A DNA stretch of 14,709 bases. Source: Brevibacterium picturae. GTDB lineage: Bacteria > Actinomycetota > Actinomycetes > Actinomycetales > Brevibacteriaceae. The stretch's first letter is position 1. Every line of letters starts with the position of its first letter. Shown here piece by piece: positions 8,199-14,050 of this stretch. The notes beneath the pieces were generated by a model. It was given only the letters and a program-made list of their open reading frames with translations. It searched no databases and had not been told where the DNA came from. The stretch is taken from assembly GCF_030453725.1 (NCBI RefSeq), contig NZ_JAKDJU010000074.1, positions 1-14,709 of the forward strand, read 5' to 3'. The position numbers were made by a program, and so were the translations under genes.

Positions 8199-8827
8199 TT
8201 CTTCTCCCCCGTCCCGGTTCCATCGGACCCTGTGTCGTTCGTGTCATTCGTGTTCGCCGAGGTGGTGGCCTCACCGGCTTCCCGCGCCGAGGTGGTGCCA
8301 GCCTCACCGGGTCCAGACCGTTCCGCGTCGACCGTGGCGTTCGGGTCTTCGCGTTCACGAGGTGTGCCGTCATCGTCGAGGTCGATGGCGCCGGTGATCG
8401 GGCTCTCGGCCTCGTCACCGAACTCGGTGTCGTCGTAGTCCGTGCTCGCCTCCGCCTCGGAGTCGATCATCTTCGTGATCGCCACCTGAAGGTCGGCGGT
8501 GTCGTCCTGCAGCGAATCGGCCCGGACCAGGCGCCAGGAGCGATAGATCATGGCCAGCAGGAACGCCGTGACGGCGAACGTGATGACGATGGCCGTGAGG
8601 ATGAGCGCCTGCGGGAGCGGATCGGACATGCCCGCTGTGGACAGGTCCTCGCCGTCGGTCAGCGGTGCCGCTCCTCTGCCTGCGGTGAGGATGATGAGCA
8701 GGTTGACGCCGTTGCCCAGGAGGATGAAGCCCAGCAGCACGCGGGTCAGTGACCGCTCGAGCATGAGGTAGATGCCGCAGGCGAAGAGGAATCCCATCGC
8801 CAGCACCATGATGAAGGGCACAGTCAC
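8195..8827 (-). CDS. mnhC: Na+/H+ antiporter subunit C (MnhC/MrpC) with acidic tail
   Basis: Residues 1 to about 100 are a NuoK-like subunit with three membrane segments and the signatures GIYLMLERSLTRVLLG (18-33), LLGNGVNLLI (36-45) and DPLPQALILTAIVI (69-82), all typical of MnhC. Residues from about 105 to 210 form an acidic, Thr/Ser/Asp-rich, low-complexity tail that ends in TGTGEKK. Typical MnhC proteins are about 110-130 residues, so the tail nearly doubles the length. The GTG at 8827 overlaps the mnhAB stop as GTGA, and a GGGGG stretch lies six bases upstream. MrpC bridges MrpA and MrpD in the complex (established knowledge). The tail resembles the mnhF tail in composition but I see no clear sequence match. 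Confidence 0.94.
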   Translation of the reverse strand: MTVPFIMVLAMGFLFACGIYLMLERSLTRVLLGFILLGNGVNLLIILTAGRGAAPLTDGEDLSTAGMSDPLPQALILTAIVITFAVTAFLLAMIYRSWRLVRADSLQDDTADLQVAITKMIDSEAEASTDYDDTEFGDEAESPITGAIDLDDDGTPREREDPNATVDAERSGPGEAGTTSAREAGEATTSANTNDTNDTGSDGTGTGEKK

Positions 8828-11800
8828 AGCCGCCCCCCTTCGGCGCCGTTGTCGACATCGAGGTGATTGACACGGTCGAGGATCGAGGAGACGGCATCGT
8901 GCTCAGCCTTGGCGCTGAAGTTCTCCGACAGGTGGTAGGACTGGTTGAGCCGGTTGGTCAGCACCATTTCATCGCGCTCCTGGTGCAGATCCACCTCGGC
9001 GCCCAAGGACCTGAGGATGTCGAGCATCAATCCGACGACGATGAGGTAGACGCCGATGTCGAAGAAGGTCGATGTTCCGAAGGACAGGTGCCCGAGCACC
9101 GGTATGTCTCCTTCGAAGTAGACGGACTCGAAGACGGCGTCGCCCCAGAACCATCCGCCGATTCCGGTGAGCACGGCCAGGATCATTCCGGTGCCCAGCA
9201 AGCCCGACGGGGTAAAGCGGGCCGCCTCGGCGAGTTCGAATTTGCCGCCGGCGAGGTAGCGCACGACCAGTGCCAGACCCGCGACGAGGCCACCGGCGAA
9301 GCCGCCCCCGGGATCATTGTGGCCGGCGAACAGGAGGTAGAGGGAGAAGATGAGGACCGCGTGGAACACCAGACGGGCGGTGACCTCGAGGATGATGGAG
9401 CGGTTGCGTGGGGCCAGCGTGCGTCCGGCGATGAGCCAGGAGACTCGCCGCTGCGTCACGTCTTCGCGTTCGGGATCGTGTCGGCGTGCCGGTGCGTGGT
9501 AGTCACTGATCTCTTCGGGGACCGGTTGGAAGCGTACCCGCCCCTGCAGTTCGGTGCCGTCGCGGCGGGAGACGAACCGGTGGAGGTGTCCTTCGCGGCC
9601 GCGGACGAAGATCAGTCCGGCGATTCCGGTGCCGGCCGCGACGAGGACGGAGAGCTCCCCGAGGGTGTCCCAGACACGGATGTCGACGAGGGTCACATTG
9701 ACGATGTTCTTGCCGTGGCCCATTTCATAGGCGAGTTGGCCGAAGTCGACGGAGACCGGTTCGCTGACACGGGCCCCGGCAGCGATGAGGACGACGAGCA
9801 TCATGGTCACGCCGACGCCACCACCGATGATGGCGCGCCAGGCCGGTGTGAAGCGCCCGGTGCTCTGACCGATCCGAGCCGGAAGCCTGCGCAGGACGAG
9901 GACGAAGACGACGATGGTGATCGTCTCCACCAGGACCTGGGTCAGAGCCAGGTCCGGGGCGCCGACGAAGGCGAAGTACGCGACCATCGCATAGCCGGAG
10001 ATTCCGGTGACGACCACGGCGGTGAAGCGCTTCTTGGCACGGGTCGCAGCCACCGCAACGACGATGAGGACCGCGGCGACGATGAAGTCGAGTGGAGTGT
10101 TGAAGAGGTCGAACTCGATGTTCCAGGTGTCGTTCGTGATGATCGCAAGGCCGAGGCCGGCGACGAGGACGAGGTAGACCACGCTCTGGTAGAACGGCAG
10201 CGAGCCACGCTGCGTCCGCGAGGTGACCCACAGCGCCAACTTCTCCATCGAGCTGATCATCCTGCGGTAGAGGTCGTGGAAATCAAGGCCCGATGGCAGC
10301 GTCGACTGGACTTTGGCGAACGAGTCGCGGACGAAGAAGAGTCCGAGGCCGACGGCGATCGTGACAGCCGACAGGGCCAGGGCCGGTTCGAACCCGTGCC
10401 ACAGAGCCAGATGATAGTCGCCGTCGCCGGGGTCGATGACCGGCAGCGTCGAGGTCCAGGCCTCGAAGTAGCCGTCGACGAGTCCGACGGCAGGCCCCAG
10501 CGCCACGGTGAGCACAGTGAGCATGACAGGGGAGATGATCAGCGTGATCTTCTCGTCGCGGCGGGCGATATCGTCGACGCCGTCTTTGCTTGAGAACGCA
10601 CCCCAGACGAAGCGTGCCGAGTAGGCGACGGTGAGCATCGAACCGATCATCACGCCGACCAGCGCGATGATCGCCGCCTTGTCGCCCGAGGCGAGCAGGG
10701 TCGAATAGACGGCTTCCTTGGCGGCGAAGCCCAGCAGCGGCGGCAGACCGGACATCGAGGCCGCGGCGATCGTGGCGCAGACGGCCACGACGGGGAACGC
10801 CTTCCAGCCCCCGGAGAGCTTCGTCAGGTCGCGTGTGCCGGCCCGATGGTCGATGATGCCCACGCACAGGAACAGACAGGCTTTGAACAGCGCATGTGCG
10901 ATGAGCAGGGCCAGTGCGGCCTTGGTGATGTCGGGCGTGCCGAATGAGGCCAGAGTCGTGAGGAATCCCAGTTGGGAGACCGTGCCGAAGGCGAGCAGAA
11001 GTTTGAGGTCGGTCTGTTTGAGGGCCTGCCAACCGCCTATGAACATCGTGAGCAGGCCCAGCGTGAGCAGGACCTCCGACCAACCGGGCAGAGTGTGGTA
11101 GCCCGGTGCCAGACGCAGGATCAGGTAGATTCCGGCTTTGACCATCGCTGCCGCATGTAGGTAGGCGCTGACCGGGGTGGGTGCGGCCATGGCTCCGGGA
11201 AGCCAGAAGTGGAAGGGGATCAGCGCGGACTTCGAGACCGCGCCGACGAGGATGAGGATCACGGCGGTGACGATGACGGGCCCGGTGTCCATTCCGAGGC
11301 TCGCCCGCTCCATGAGGGTGGAGATCTGACCTGTTCCGGTCACAGACATCAGCAGGATCATGCCCACGAGCATGGCCAGTCCGCCGGCTGTGGTGACGAT
11401 GAGCGCCTGCAGCGCAGCCTGGCGGGAGCGGCGACGGGATTGGCTGTGCCCGATGAGGAGATAGGAGAAGACCGTGGTGCCTTCCCAGAACAGGTAGAGC
11501 ATGAGGAGCTCATCGGCGAGGACGAGTCCGTACATCATTCCTGCGAAGGCCATGAAGACAGCGGCGAACCTGGCCAACCCCGGCTCATCGGGCGGGAAGT
11601 AGCGGGCACAGTAGACGAAGACGAGAGCACCGACGCCGGTGACCAAGAGGCTCATGATCCAGCCGAGCTCGTCGAGGCGGAAGATGCCGTCGAGGCCGAG
11701 GGCCGGCAGCCACCCCATGCTCTCGACCCACGGCGAGCCGCCGGGCCCGAAGATGTCGGGGACCTTGGCCAGACTGAGGATCAGCCCGGCCAGCGGCACC

Positions 11801-11895
11801 AGCGCTAGGAGGAAGAACCCGTCCCGGCCGAGGCGTCTGACCAGTGGGTACGCAATGACAGCAGCCCCGAAAAAGGCTCCTGTCATGACTATCAC
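8824..11895 (-). CDS. mnhA: Na+/H+ antiporter subunit A-B fusion (MnhA/MrpA with MnhB/MrpB domain)
   Basis: The product has 1023 residues. Residues about 1-480 are the NuoL-like channel, with Glu138 in LFWEGTTVFSYLLIG, Lys222, His229 in SALIPFHFWLPG, His247 and Lys253 (HAAAMVKAG). Residues about 600-770 hold the MrpA-specific region, with GAPDLALTQVLVETI (646-660) and DTLGELSVL (743-751), whose Glu657 and Glu747 lie at positions important in this family. Residues about 835-975 are an MrpB domain with AGHNDPGGGFAGGL (857-870) and STFFDIGVYLIVVG (942-955). The A-B fusion is known in some bacteria, including actinobacteria, and explains the missing mnhB gene. The GTG at 11895 is chosen because GGAGGT (11904-11909) lies eight bases upstream. 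The ATG three codons later is too far from it. This subunit is the proposed main cation/proton exchange unit in the membrane. Confidence 0.96.
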   Translation of the reverse strand: MIVMTGAFFGAAVIAYPLVRRLGRDGFFLLALVPLAGLILSLAKVPDIFGPGGSPWVESMGWLPALGLDGIFRLDELGWIMSLLVTGVGALVFVYCARYFPPDEPGLARFAAVFMAFAGMMYGLVLADELLMLYLFWEGTTVFSYLLIGHSQSRRRSRQAALQALIVTTAGGLAMLVGMILLMSVTGTGQISTLMERASLGMDTGPVIVTAVILILVGAVSKSALIPFHFWLPGAMAAPTPVSAYLHAAAMVKAGIYLILRLAPGYHTLPGWSEVLLTLGLLTMFIGGWQALKQTDLKLLLAFGTVSQLGFLTTLASFGTPDITKAALALLIAHALFKACLFLCVGIIDHRAGTRDLTKLSGGWKAFPVVAVCATIAAASMSGLPPLLGFAAKEAVYSTLLASGDKAAIIALVGVMIGSMLTVAYSARFVWGAFSSKDGVDDIARRDEKITLIISPVMLTVLTVALGPAVGLVDGYFEAWTSTLPVIDPGDGDYHLALWHGFEPALALSAVTIAVGLGLFFVRDSFAKVQSTLPSGLDFHDLYRRMISSMEKLALWVTSRTQRGSLPFYQSVVYLVLVAGLGLAIITNDTWNIEFDLFNTPLDFIVAAVLIVVAVAATRAKKRFTAVVVTGISGYAMVAYFAFVGAPDLALTQVLVETITIVVFVLVLRRLPARIGQSTGRFTPAWRAIIGGGVGVTMMLVVLIAAGARVSEPVSVDFGQLAYEMGHGKNIVNVTLVDIRVWDTLGELSVLVAAGTGIAGLIFVRGREGHLHRFVSRRDGTELQGRVRFQPVPEEISDYHAPARRHDPEREDVTQRRVSWLIAGRTLAPRNRSIILEVTARLVFHAVLIFSLYLLFAGHNDPGGGFAGGLVAGLALVVRYLAGGKFELAEAARFTPSGLLGTGMILAVLTGIGGWFWGDAVFESVYFEGDIPVLGHLSFGTSTFFDIGVYLIVVGLMLDILRSLGAEVDLHQERDEMVLTNRLNQSYHLSENFSAKAEHDAVSSILDRVNHLDVDNGAEGGRL

Positions 11896-11903
11896 CGGCG
11901 GAC

Positions 11904-11909
11904 ACCTCC
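11904..11909 (-). promoter_or_regulatory. Ribosome binding site GGAGGT of mnhA
   Basis: GGAGGT on the minus strand lies eight bases before the GTG at 11895 and 17 bases before the ATG at 11886. This spacing decides the start in favour of GTG. Confidence 0.75.
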
Positions 11910-11930
11910 GTCATTTATACGATTTGCCAG

Positions 11931-11957
11931 AATGTAGTTCTCACCAGTATTTTCTCA
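11931..11957 (-). promoter_or_regulatory. Possible mnh promoter region
   Basis: On the minus strand TACATT (11931-11936) fits the actinobacterial -10 pattern TAnnnT. A start about 7 bases on would leave a leader of about 29 bases that contains the ribosome binding site. The -35 match is poor, as expected for an activator-dependent promoter. TATAAA at 11914-11919 is a better -10 by sequence but would start the transcript inside the ribosome binding site. Confidence 0.3.
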
Positions 11958-11958
11958 C
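11938..11958 (-). promoter_or_regulatory. Direct repeat GTGAGAA-N7-GTGAGAA, candidate operator
   Basis: On the minus strand GTGAGAA occurs at 11952-11958 and again at 11938-11944, 14 bases apart. Each copy is followed by CTGG after 4 and 7 bases respectively. It is about 45-60 bases upstream of the mnhA start and overlaps the probable promoter. Tandem direct repeats are the usual binding site form of OmpR-family regulators, and one is encoded downstream in this operon. The 14-base period is longer than the usual 10-11, so the assignment is tentative. Confidence 0.4.
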
Positions 11959-12075
11959 GACACACCGCGTATCTCCCAATCAATGGGGCGGTTCGCGGCA
12001 GTCATTCTGAACACGTTCTGCCCGGTCTCCGCAGGCATTCCGAACGAAATCCGCGCCACGTCCGCACAGGTTCTG

Positions 12076-12095
12076 GGCGAATCGGGACATTCGCC
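12076..12095. repeat. Perfect 7-base inverted repeat GGCGAAT-N6-ATTCGCC
   Basis: The arms are 12076-12082 and 12089-12095, with loop CGGGAC. It can form a stable hairpin on either strand but has no following T-run. It lies about 90 bases after the stop of the upstream gene and about 180 bases before mnhA, so it could be an attenuating or terminating hairpin or an operator. Confidence 0.5.
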
Positions 12096-12155
12096 GACAC
12101 CCGAATCAGACGCTCCGTCAGTCCATCGGCGGGATGGGATTCGCAGACCGAGCAG

Positions 12156-12183
12156 CAGGCTGACTCAGCTGCGCAGCAGCCTG
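12156..12183 (-). terminator. Weak hairpin after the stop of the dcd-linked gene
   Basis: CAGGCTG (12156-12162) and CAGCCTG (12177-12183) pair around a 14-base loop that contains the palindrome GCTGCGCAGC. It starts two bases after the stop codon of the minus-strand gene ending at 12186. There is no T-run, so termination is uncertain. The surrounding bases are rich in repeated CAGCTGCG/CAGCAG units. Confidence 0.3.
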
Positions 12184-12185
12184 GT

Positions 12186-13187
12186 TCAGCTGCGGAGCTG
12201 GCTGCTCGTGACGAGGAACCCTGTTTCGTCCAGGCCGGTCCCGTCACAGCCGATGAGCAGTTCCGCGCCGATGCTGTCGACGAGGCCGGCAACCTCGTTG
12301 CGCATCCGGCGGAAGCGTCGGGTCTGGATCGGCTGGTAACGCTTCGACTCGGCATCCATCCAGTGCACGTGGTACTCGATCAACGGCATCTGGAGATGCT
12401 TGGCGATGATCGGCGGCACCCAGTCAGCCTCGGACACACGAATCTCGAGCTGGCCGGCCGCCTCGGCGATCTCCCCGAGAGGCACGAGGAGCGAATAGCC
12501 GTCGAGGATCACCGGCGCCGAGGCGTCGAATAGCGGATCGTCGATCGTGGCCTGAGCGAGGACCGCCTCATCCGGGGTCGGCAGCGCCTGCTGGAAGGCA
12601 TGCGGGGCGTGCCTGCGCACCAGGGACAGTGCAACGTCGGGCTCGAGCCAGTAGGACGAATAGAGGTAGAGGTCGATCTTCGCCTCCGGATCGGGCACGA
12701 GGACCCGAGTCGGCAGATCCGCCTCGTCCGCGAGGCGGACACCCGTGTGCAGGCGTGATGCGACAGCCAGGATGAGACTGAGCGTCCGCTCCTCCTCCCG
12801 GTCGGGCAGGCCCGCCGGGAACGCCTCGTGGAGTCCGTCGGCATCGCTGAACCAGTCCGGCGGCGGAACCGGTTCACGGTCCCGAGGGCAGTCGACGACG
12901 ACCGCGTGGTGGGCCCAGTCGGGCAGCTCGAGTGCGGCGATCGCAGCCGCGTCGAGGTCAACCCCCTCGCTCAGACGTGAATGTCGACTCAGCTTCAGCT
13001 GACCGTTGCCGTCCAAGCGGGGGATGATGTCGGGAAGCCGGTTGTGCACGAGTGCGAGCACATCGGAGACCTCGACCCCCTCGTCGAGGAGAAGCAGATG
13101 AAAACCGCGCAGGTCCGCCGAGACGTCCGTGTCACTGACACGCTCGGCAGCCTCACGCTGCATCCGCAGCTCTCGGCGAGTGGTCAC
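12186..13187 (-). CDS. Conserved-looking protein of unknown function coupled to dcd
   Basis: With the GTG at 13187 the product has 333 residues. I do not recognise the family. It begins with a basic, charged stretch (MTTRRELRMQREAAERV) and has no signal peptide or membrane segment, so it is probably cytoplasmic. The rest is acidic with many Leu, Asp and Pro residues. Short distinctive segments are LYLYSSYWLEPDVALSLV, DWVPPIIAKHLQMPLIEYHVHWM and a C-terminal LLIGCDGTGLDETGFLVTSS. No metal-binding, nucleotide-binding or catalytic signature stands out. The start overlaps the dcd stop as GTGA and has GGAGGG just upstream, so it is translationally coupled with dcd. The frame is open to 13340, but that longer version would run inside dcd. 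Codon usage looks like its neighbours, so it is a real gene. A link to nucleotide metabolism is only a guess from position. Confidence 0.85.
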   Translation of the reverse strand: MTTRRELRMQREAAERVSDTDVSADLRGFHLLLLDEGVEVSDVLALVHNRLPDIIPRLDGNGQLKLSRHSRLSEGVDLDAAAIAALELPDWAHHAVVVDCPRDREPVPPPDWFSDADGLHEAFPAGLPDREEERTLSLILAVASRLHTGVRLADEADLPTRVLVPDPEAKIDLYLYSSYWLEPDVALSLVRRHAPHAFQQALPTPDEAVLAQATIDDPLFDASAPVILDGYSLLVPLGEIAEAAGQLEIRVSEADWVPPIIAKHLQMPLIEYHVHWMDAESKRYQPIQTRRFRRMRNEVAGLVDSIGAELLIGCDGTGLDETGFLVTSSQLRS

Positions 13188-13762
13188 ATGTCCCTCCGGT
13201 AGAAGTTGAGATGCGAACGGGACGCGGTGGGCCCCTGCTGTCCCTGATAGCGATTGCCCGTGGCCTGCGAACCGTAGGGGTTGAGGGCGGCCGAGCTGAG
13301 GCGGAAGAAGCAGAGCTGGCCGATCTTCATTCCCGGCCACAGGGTGATCGGCAGGGTCGCGACGTTCGACAGCTCCAGGGTCACATGACCGTTGAACCCG
13401 GGATCGATGAATCCGGCCGTGGAGTGGGTCAGCAGACCGAGACGTCCCAACGATGACTTGCCCTCCAGTCGGGCGGCCACATCATCGGGCAGGGTGACGA
13501 GCTCGTGGGTGGAGGCGAGCACGAACTCGCCCGGATGCAGCACGAACGGCTCTCCCGGAGCCGCTTCGACGAAGCGGGTCAGCTCCGGCTGGTCGAGGCT
13601 CGGGTCGATGACCGGATATTTGTGGTTGTCGAACAGACGGAAATAGCGGTCCAGGCACACGTCGACACTGGCGGGCTGGATCAGAGCAGGGTCGTAGGGG
13701 TCGAGGGCGATGCGCCCGGAGTCGAGCTCGGCGCGAATGTCGCGATCGGAAAGGAGAGTCAC
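13184..13762 (-). CDS. dcd: dCTP deaminase, dUMP-forming type
   Basis: The 192-residue product starts MTLLSDRDIRAELDSG and contains the conserved core GKSSLGRLGLLTHSTAGF (101-118), followed by IDPGFNGHVTLEL with catalytic Glu130, and LPITLWPGMKIGQLCF. It ends with the substrate-closing segment YQGQQGPTASRS. It closely resembles my memory of mycobacterial Dcd, including the STAGF segment, and that enzyme converts dCTP directly to dUMP (deaminase plus dUTPase) to supply thymidylate synthesis. The monofunctional E. coli type carries a different sequence here. The GTG at 13762 is chosen because the family starts at this point. Upstream in-frame codons to 13966 encode nothing family-like. The ribosome binding site is weak (CGGA), so the gene may be near-leaderless. 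The stop overlaps the next gene as GTGA. Confidence 0.96.
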   Translation of the reverse strand: MTLLSDRDIRAELDSGRIALDPYDPALIQPASVDVCLDRYFRLFDNHKYPVIDPSLDQPELTRFVEAAPGEPFVLHPGEFVLASTHELVTLPDDVAARLEGKSSLGRLGLLTHSTAGFIDPGFNGHVTLELSNVATLPITLWPGMKIGQLCFFRLSSAALNPYGSQATGNRYQGQQGPTASRSHLNFYRRDM

Positions 13763-13787
13763 GTATCCGATGGTAGTCGCCCAGCGG

Positions 13788-13815
13788 TCACGAGTGCAGT
13801 GAACTGAACTCGTGA
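13788..13815. promoter_or_regulatory. 28-base interrupted palindrome, candidate operator
   Basis: TCACGAGT (13788-13795) and ACTCGTGA (13808-13815) are perfect inverted copies, and CAGT/ACTG (13797-13800 and 13803-13806) continues the symmetry inside with a single G/A mismatch between. It is centred about 40 bases upstream of the dcd start, where a repressor of dcd could bind. It lies between divergent genes, so it is not a terminator of either. Confidence 0.55.
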
Positions 13816-13858
13816 GCGGGCGAAAAATCTCACAGCCAACGCAACACGCCGCACTTTG

Positions 13859-13877
13859 GTAACGACTCGATAACAAT
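13859..13877 (+). promoter_or_regulatory. MtrA-box-like direct repeat (8 + 3 + 8)
   Basis: GTAACGAC (13859-13866), TCG, then ATAACAAT (13870-13877) gives two 8-base direct repeats of the form RTAACRAY spaced by three bases. This is the architecture described for the MtrA box of Corynebacterium, two direct 8-base repeats in 19 bases, as I recall it. MtrA is an actinobacterial regulator of cell-wall and secreted-protein genes, and the downstream gene encodes a secreted protein. Confidence 0.55.
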
Positions 13878-13918
13878 ACACGCTGTTTTTGCTGGTTTTC
13901 TCCCGTGTGTCTCCACAT

Positions 13919-13976
13919 AGGCACCGGTGAATGCTTTAGAGTAAGAAACTGTACGAACCCGCGCACGATGGTGCCT
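13919..13976 (+). ncRNA. Possible structured leader of the secreted protein gene, outer stem
   Basis: AGGCACC (13919-13925) and GGTGCCT (13970-13976) can pair over a 44-base loop. CGATGG (13966-13971), which overlaps the 3' arm, can instead pair with CCATCG (14009-14014). The two pairings exclude each other. The pattern fits a regulated leader RNA, but I match it to no known riboswitch class. Confidence 0.3.
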
Positions 13977-14013
13977 TCCTCTTCTTAAGCCAAGGAATGC
14001 CGGGAGTTCCATC

Positions 14014-14044
14014 GCCTTTCGTGGGTTGACAACAATCGAAAGGC
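14014..14044 (+). promoter_or_regulatory. Hairpin covering the ribosome binding site of the secreted protein gene
   Basis: GCCTTTCG (14014-14021) and CGAAAGGC (14037-14044) form a perfect 8-base stem around a 15-base loop. The 3' arm contains GAAAGG, the only ribosome binding site for the GTG at 14051, seven bases away. Formation would block initiation. AATGCC (13996-14001) can alternatively pair with GGCATT (14042-14047), which also covers part of the site. Confidence 0.5.
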
Positions 14045-14050
14045 ATTACT

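Larger units (their letters stand above)
11896..12185. other. Intergenic region before the mnh operon (290 bases)
   Basis: No coding sequence is convincing here. It holds, in minus-strand order, a hairpin just after the stop of the upstream gene, a GGCGAAT inverted repeat, a near-palindrome GAACACGTTC (12009-12018), then an AT-richer stretch (11910-11960) with repeated GTGAGAA and promoter-like hexamers, and finally the mnhA ribosome binding site. The mnh promoter is most likely in the AT-richer part. Confidence 0.6.
13763..14050. other. Divergent intergenic region between dcd and the secreted protein gene (288 bases)
   Basis: The region is non-coding and contains both divergent promoters. 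From left to right it holds a 28-base interrupted palindrome, a 19-base MtrA-box-like direct repeat, an AT-richer stretch, an 8-base palindrome CACCGGTG (13922-13929) and a leader that can form several hairpins ending at the secreted gene's ribosome binding site. No tRNA is visible, although dcd is often next to a tRNA gene in actinobacteria. Confidence 0.6.

Noticed and set aside
8863..10593. 576-codon plus-strand open frame opposite mnhA
   Set aside because: Its composition is skewed to Asp, Glu, Gly and Arg as expected for the complement of a membrane protein gene, and the other strand is clearly mnhA/B.
6615..11895. Respiratory complex I (nuoK, L, M, N) instead of Mrp
   Set aside because: Subunits E, F and G and the MrpB domain are present, and no complex I peripheral or NuoH genes are here.
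13188..13340. Longer start for the dcd-linked gene at 13340
   Set aside because: The added residues lie inside dcd in another frame. The GTG at 13187 has a GTGA overlap and a good ribosome binding site.
13906..13917. GlxR/CRP-like site TGTG-TCTC-CACA
   Set aside because: The spacing between half-sites is too short for the TGTGA-N6-TCACA type.
13763..13966. Longer dcd start at 13966
   Set aside because: dCTP deaminases begin near LLSDRDI. The extension is not family-like and runs through the palindrome and the MtrA-box-like site.
14026..14031. TTGACA as a -35 element of the secreted gene
   Set aside because: A -10 at normal spacing would fall on the start codon with a poor match, and the hexamer is better explained as hairpin loop sequence.
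13919..14050. c-di-AMP (ydaO-type) riboswitch before the secreted gene
   Set aside because: Paired elements exist, but I cannot place the conserved core segments of that class.
13763..14050. tRNA gene next to dcd
   Set aside because: A tRNA-Gly often lies near dcd in actinobacteria, but no cloverleaf or T-loop sequence is present.
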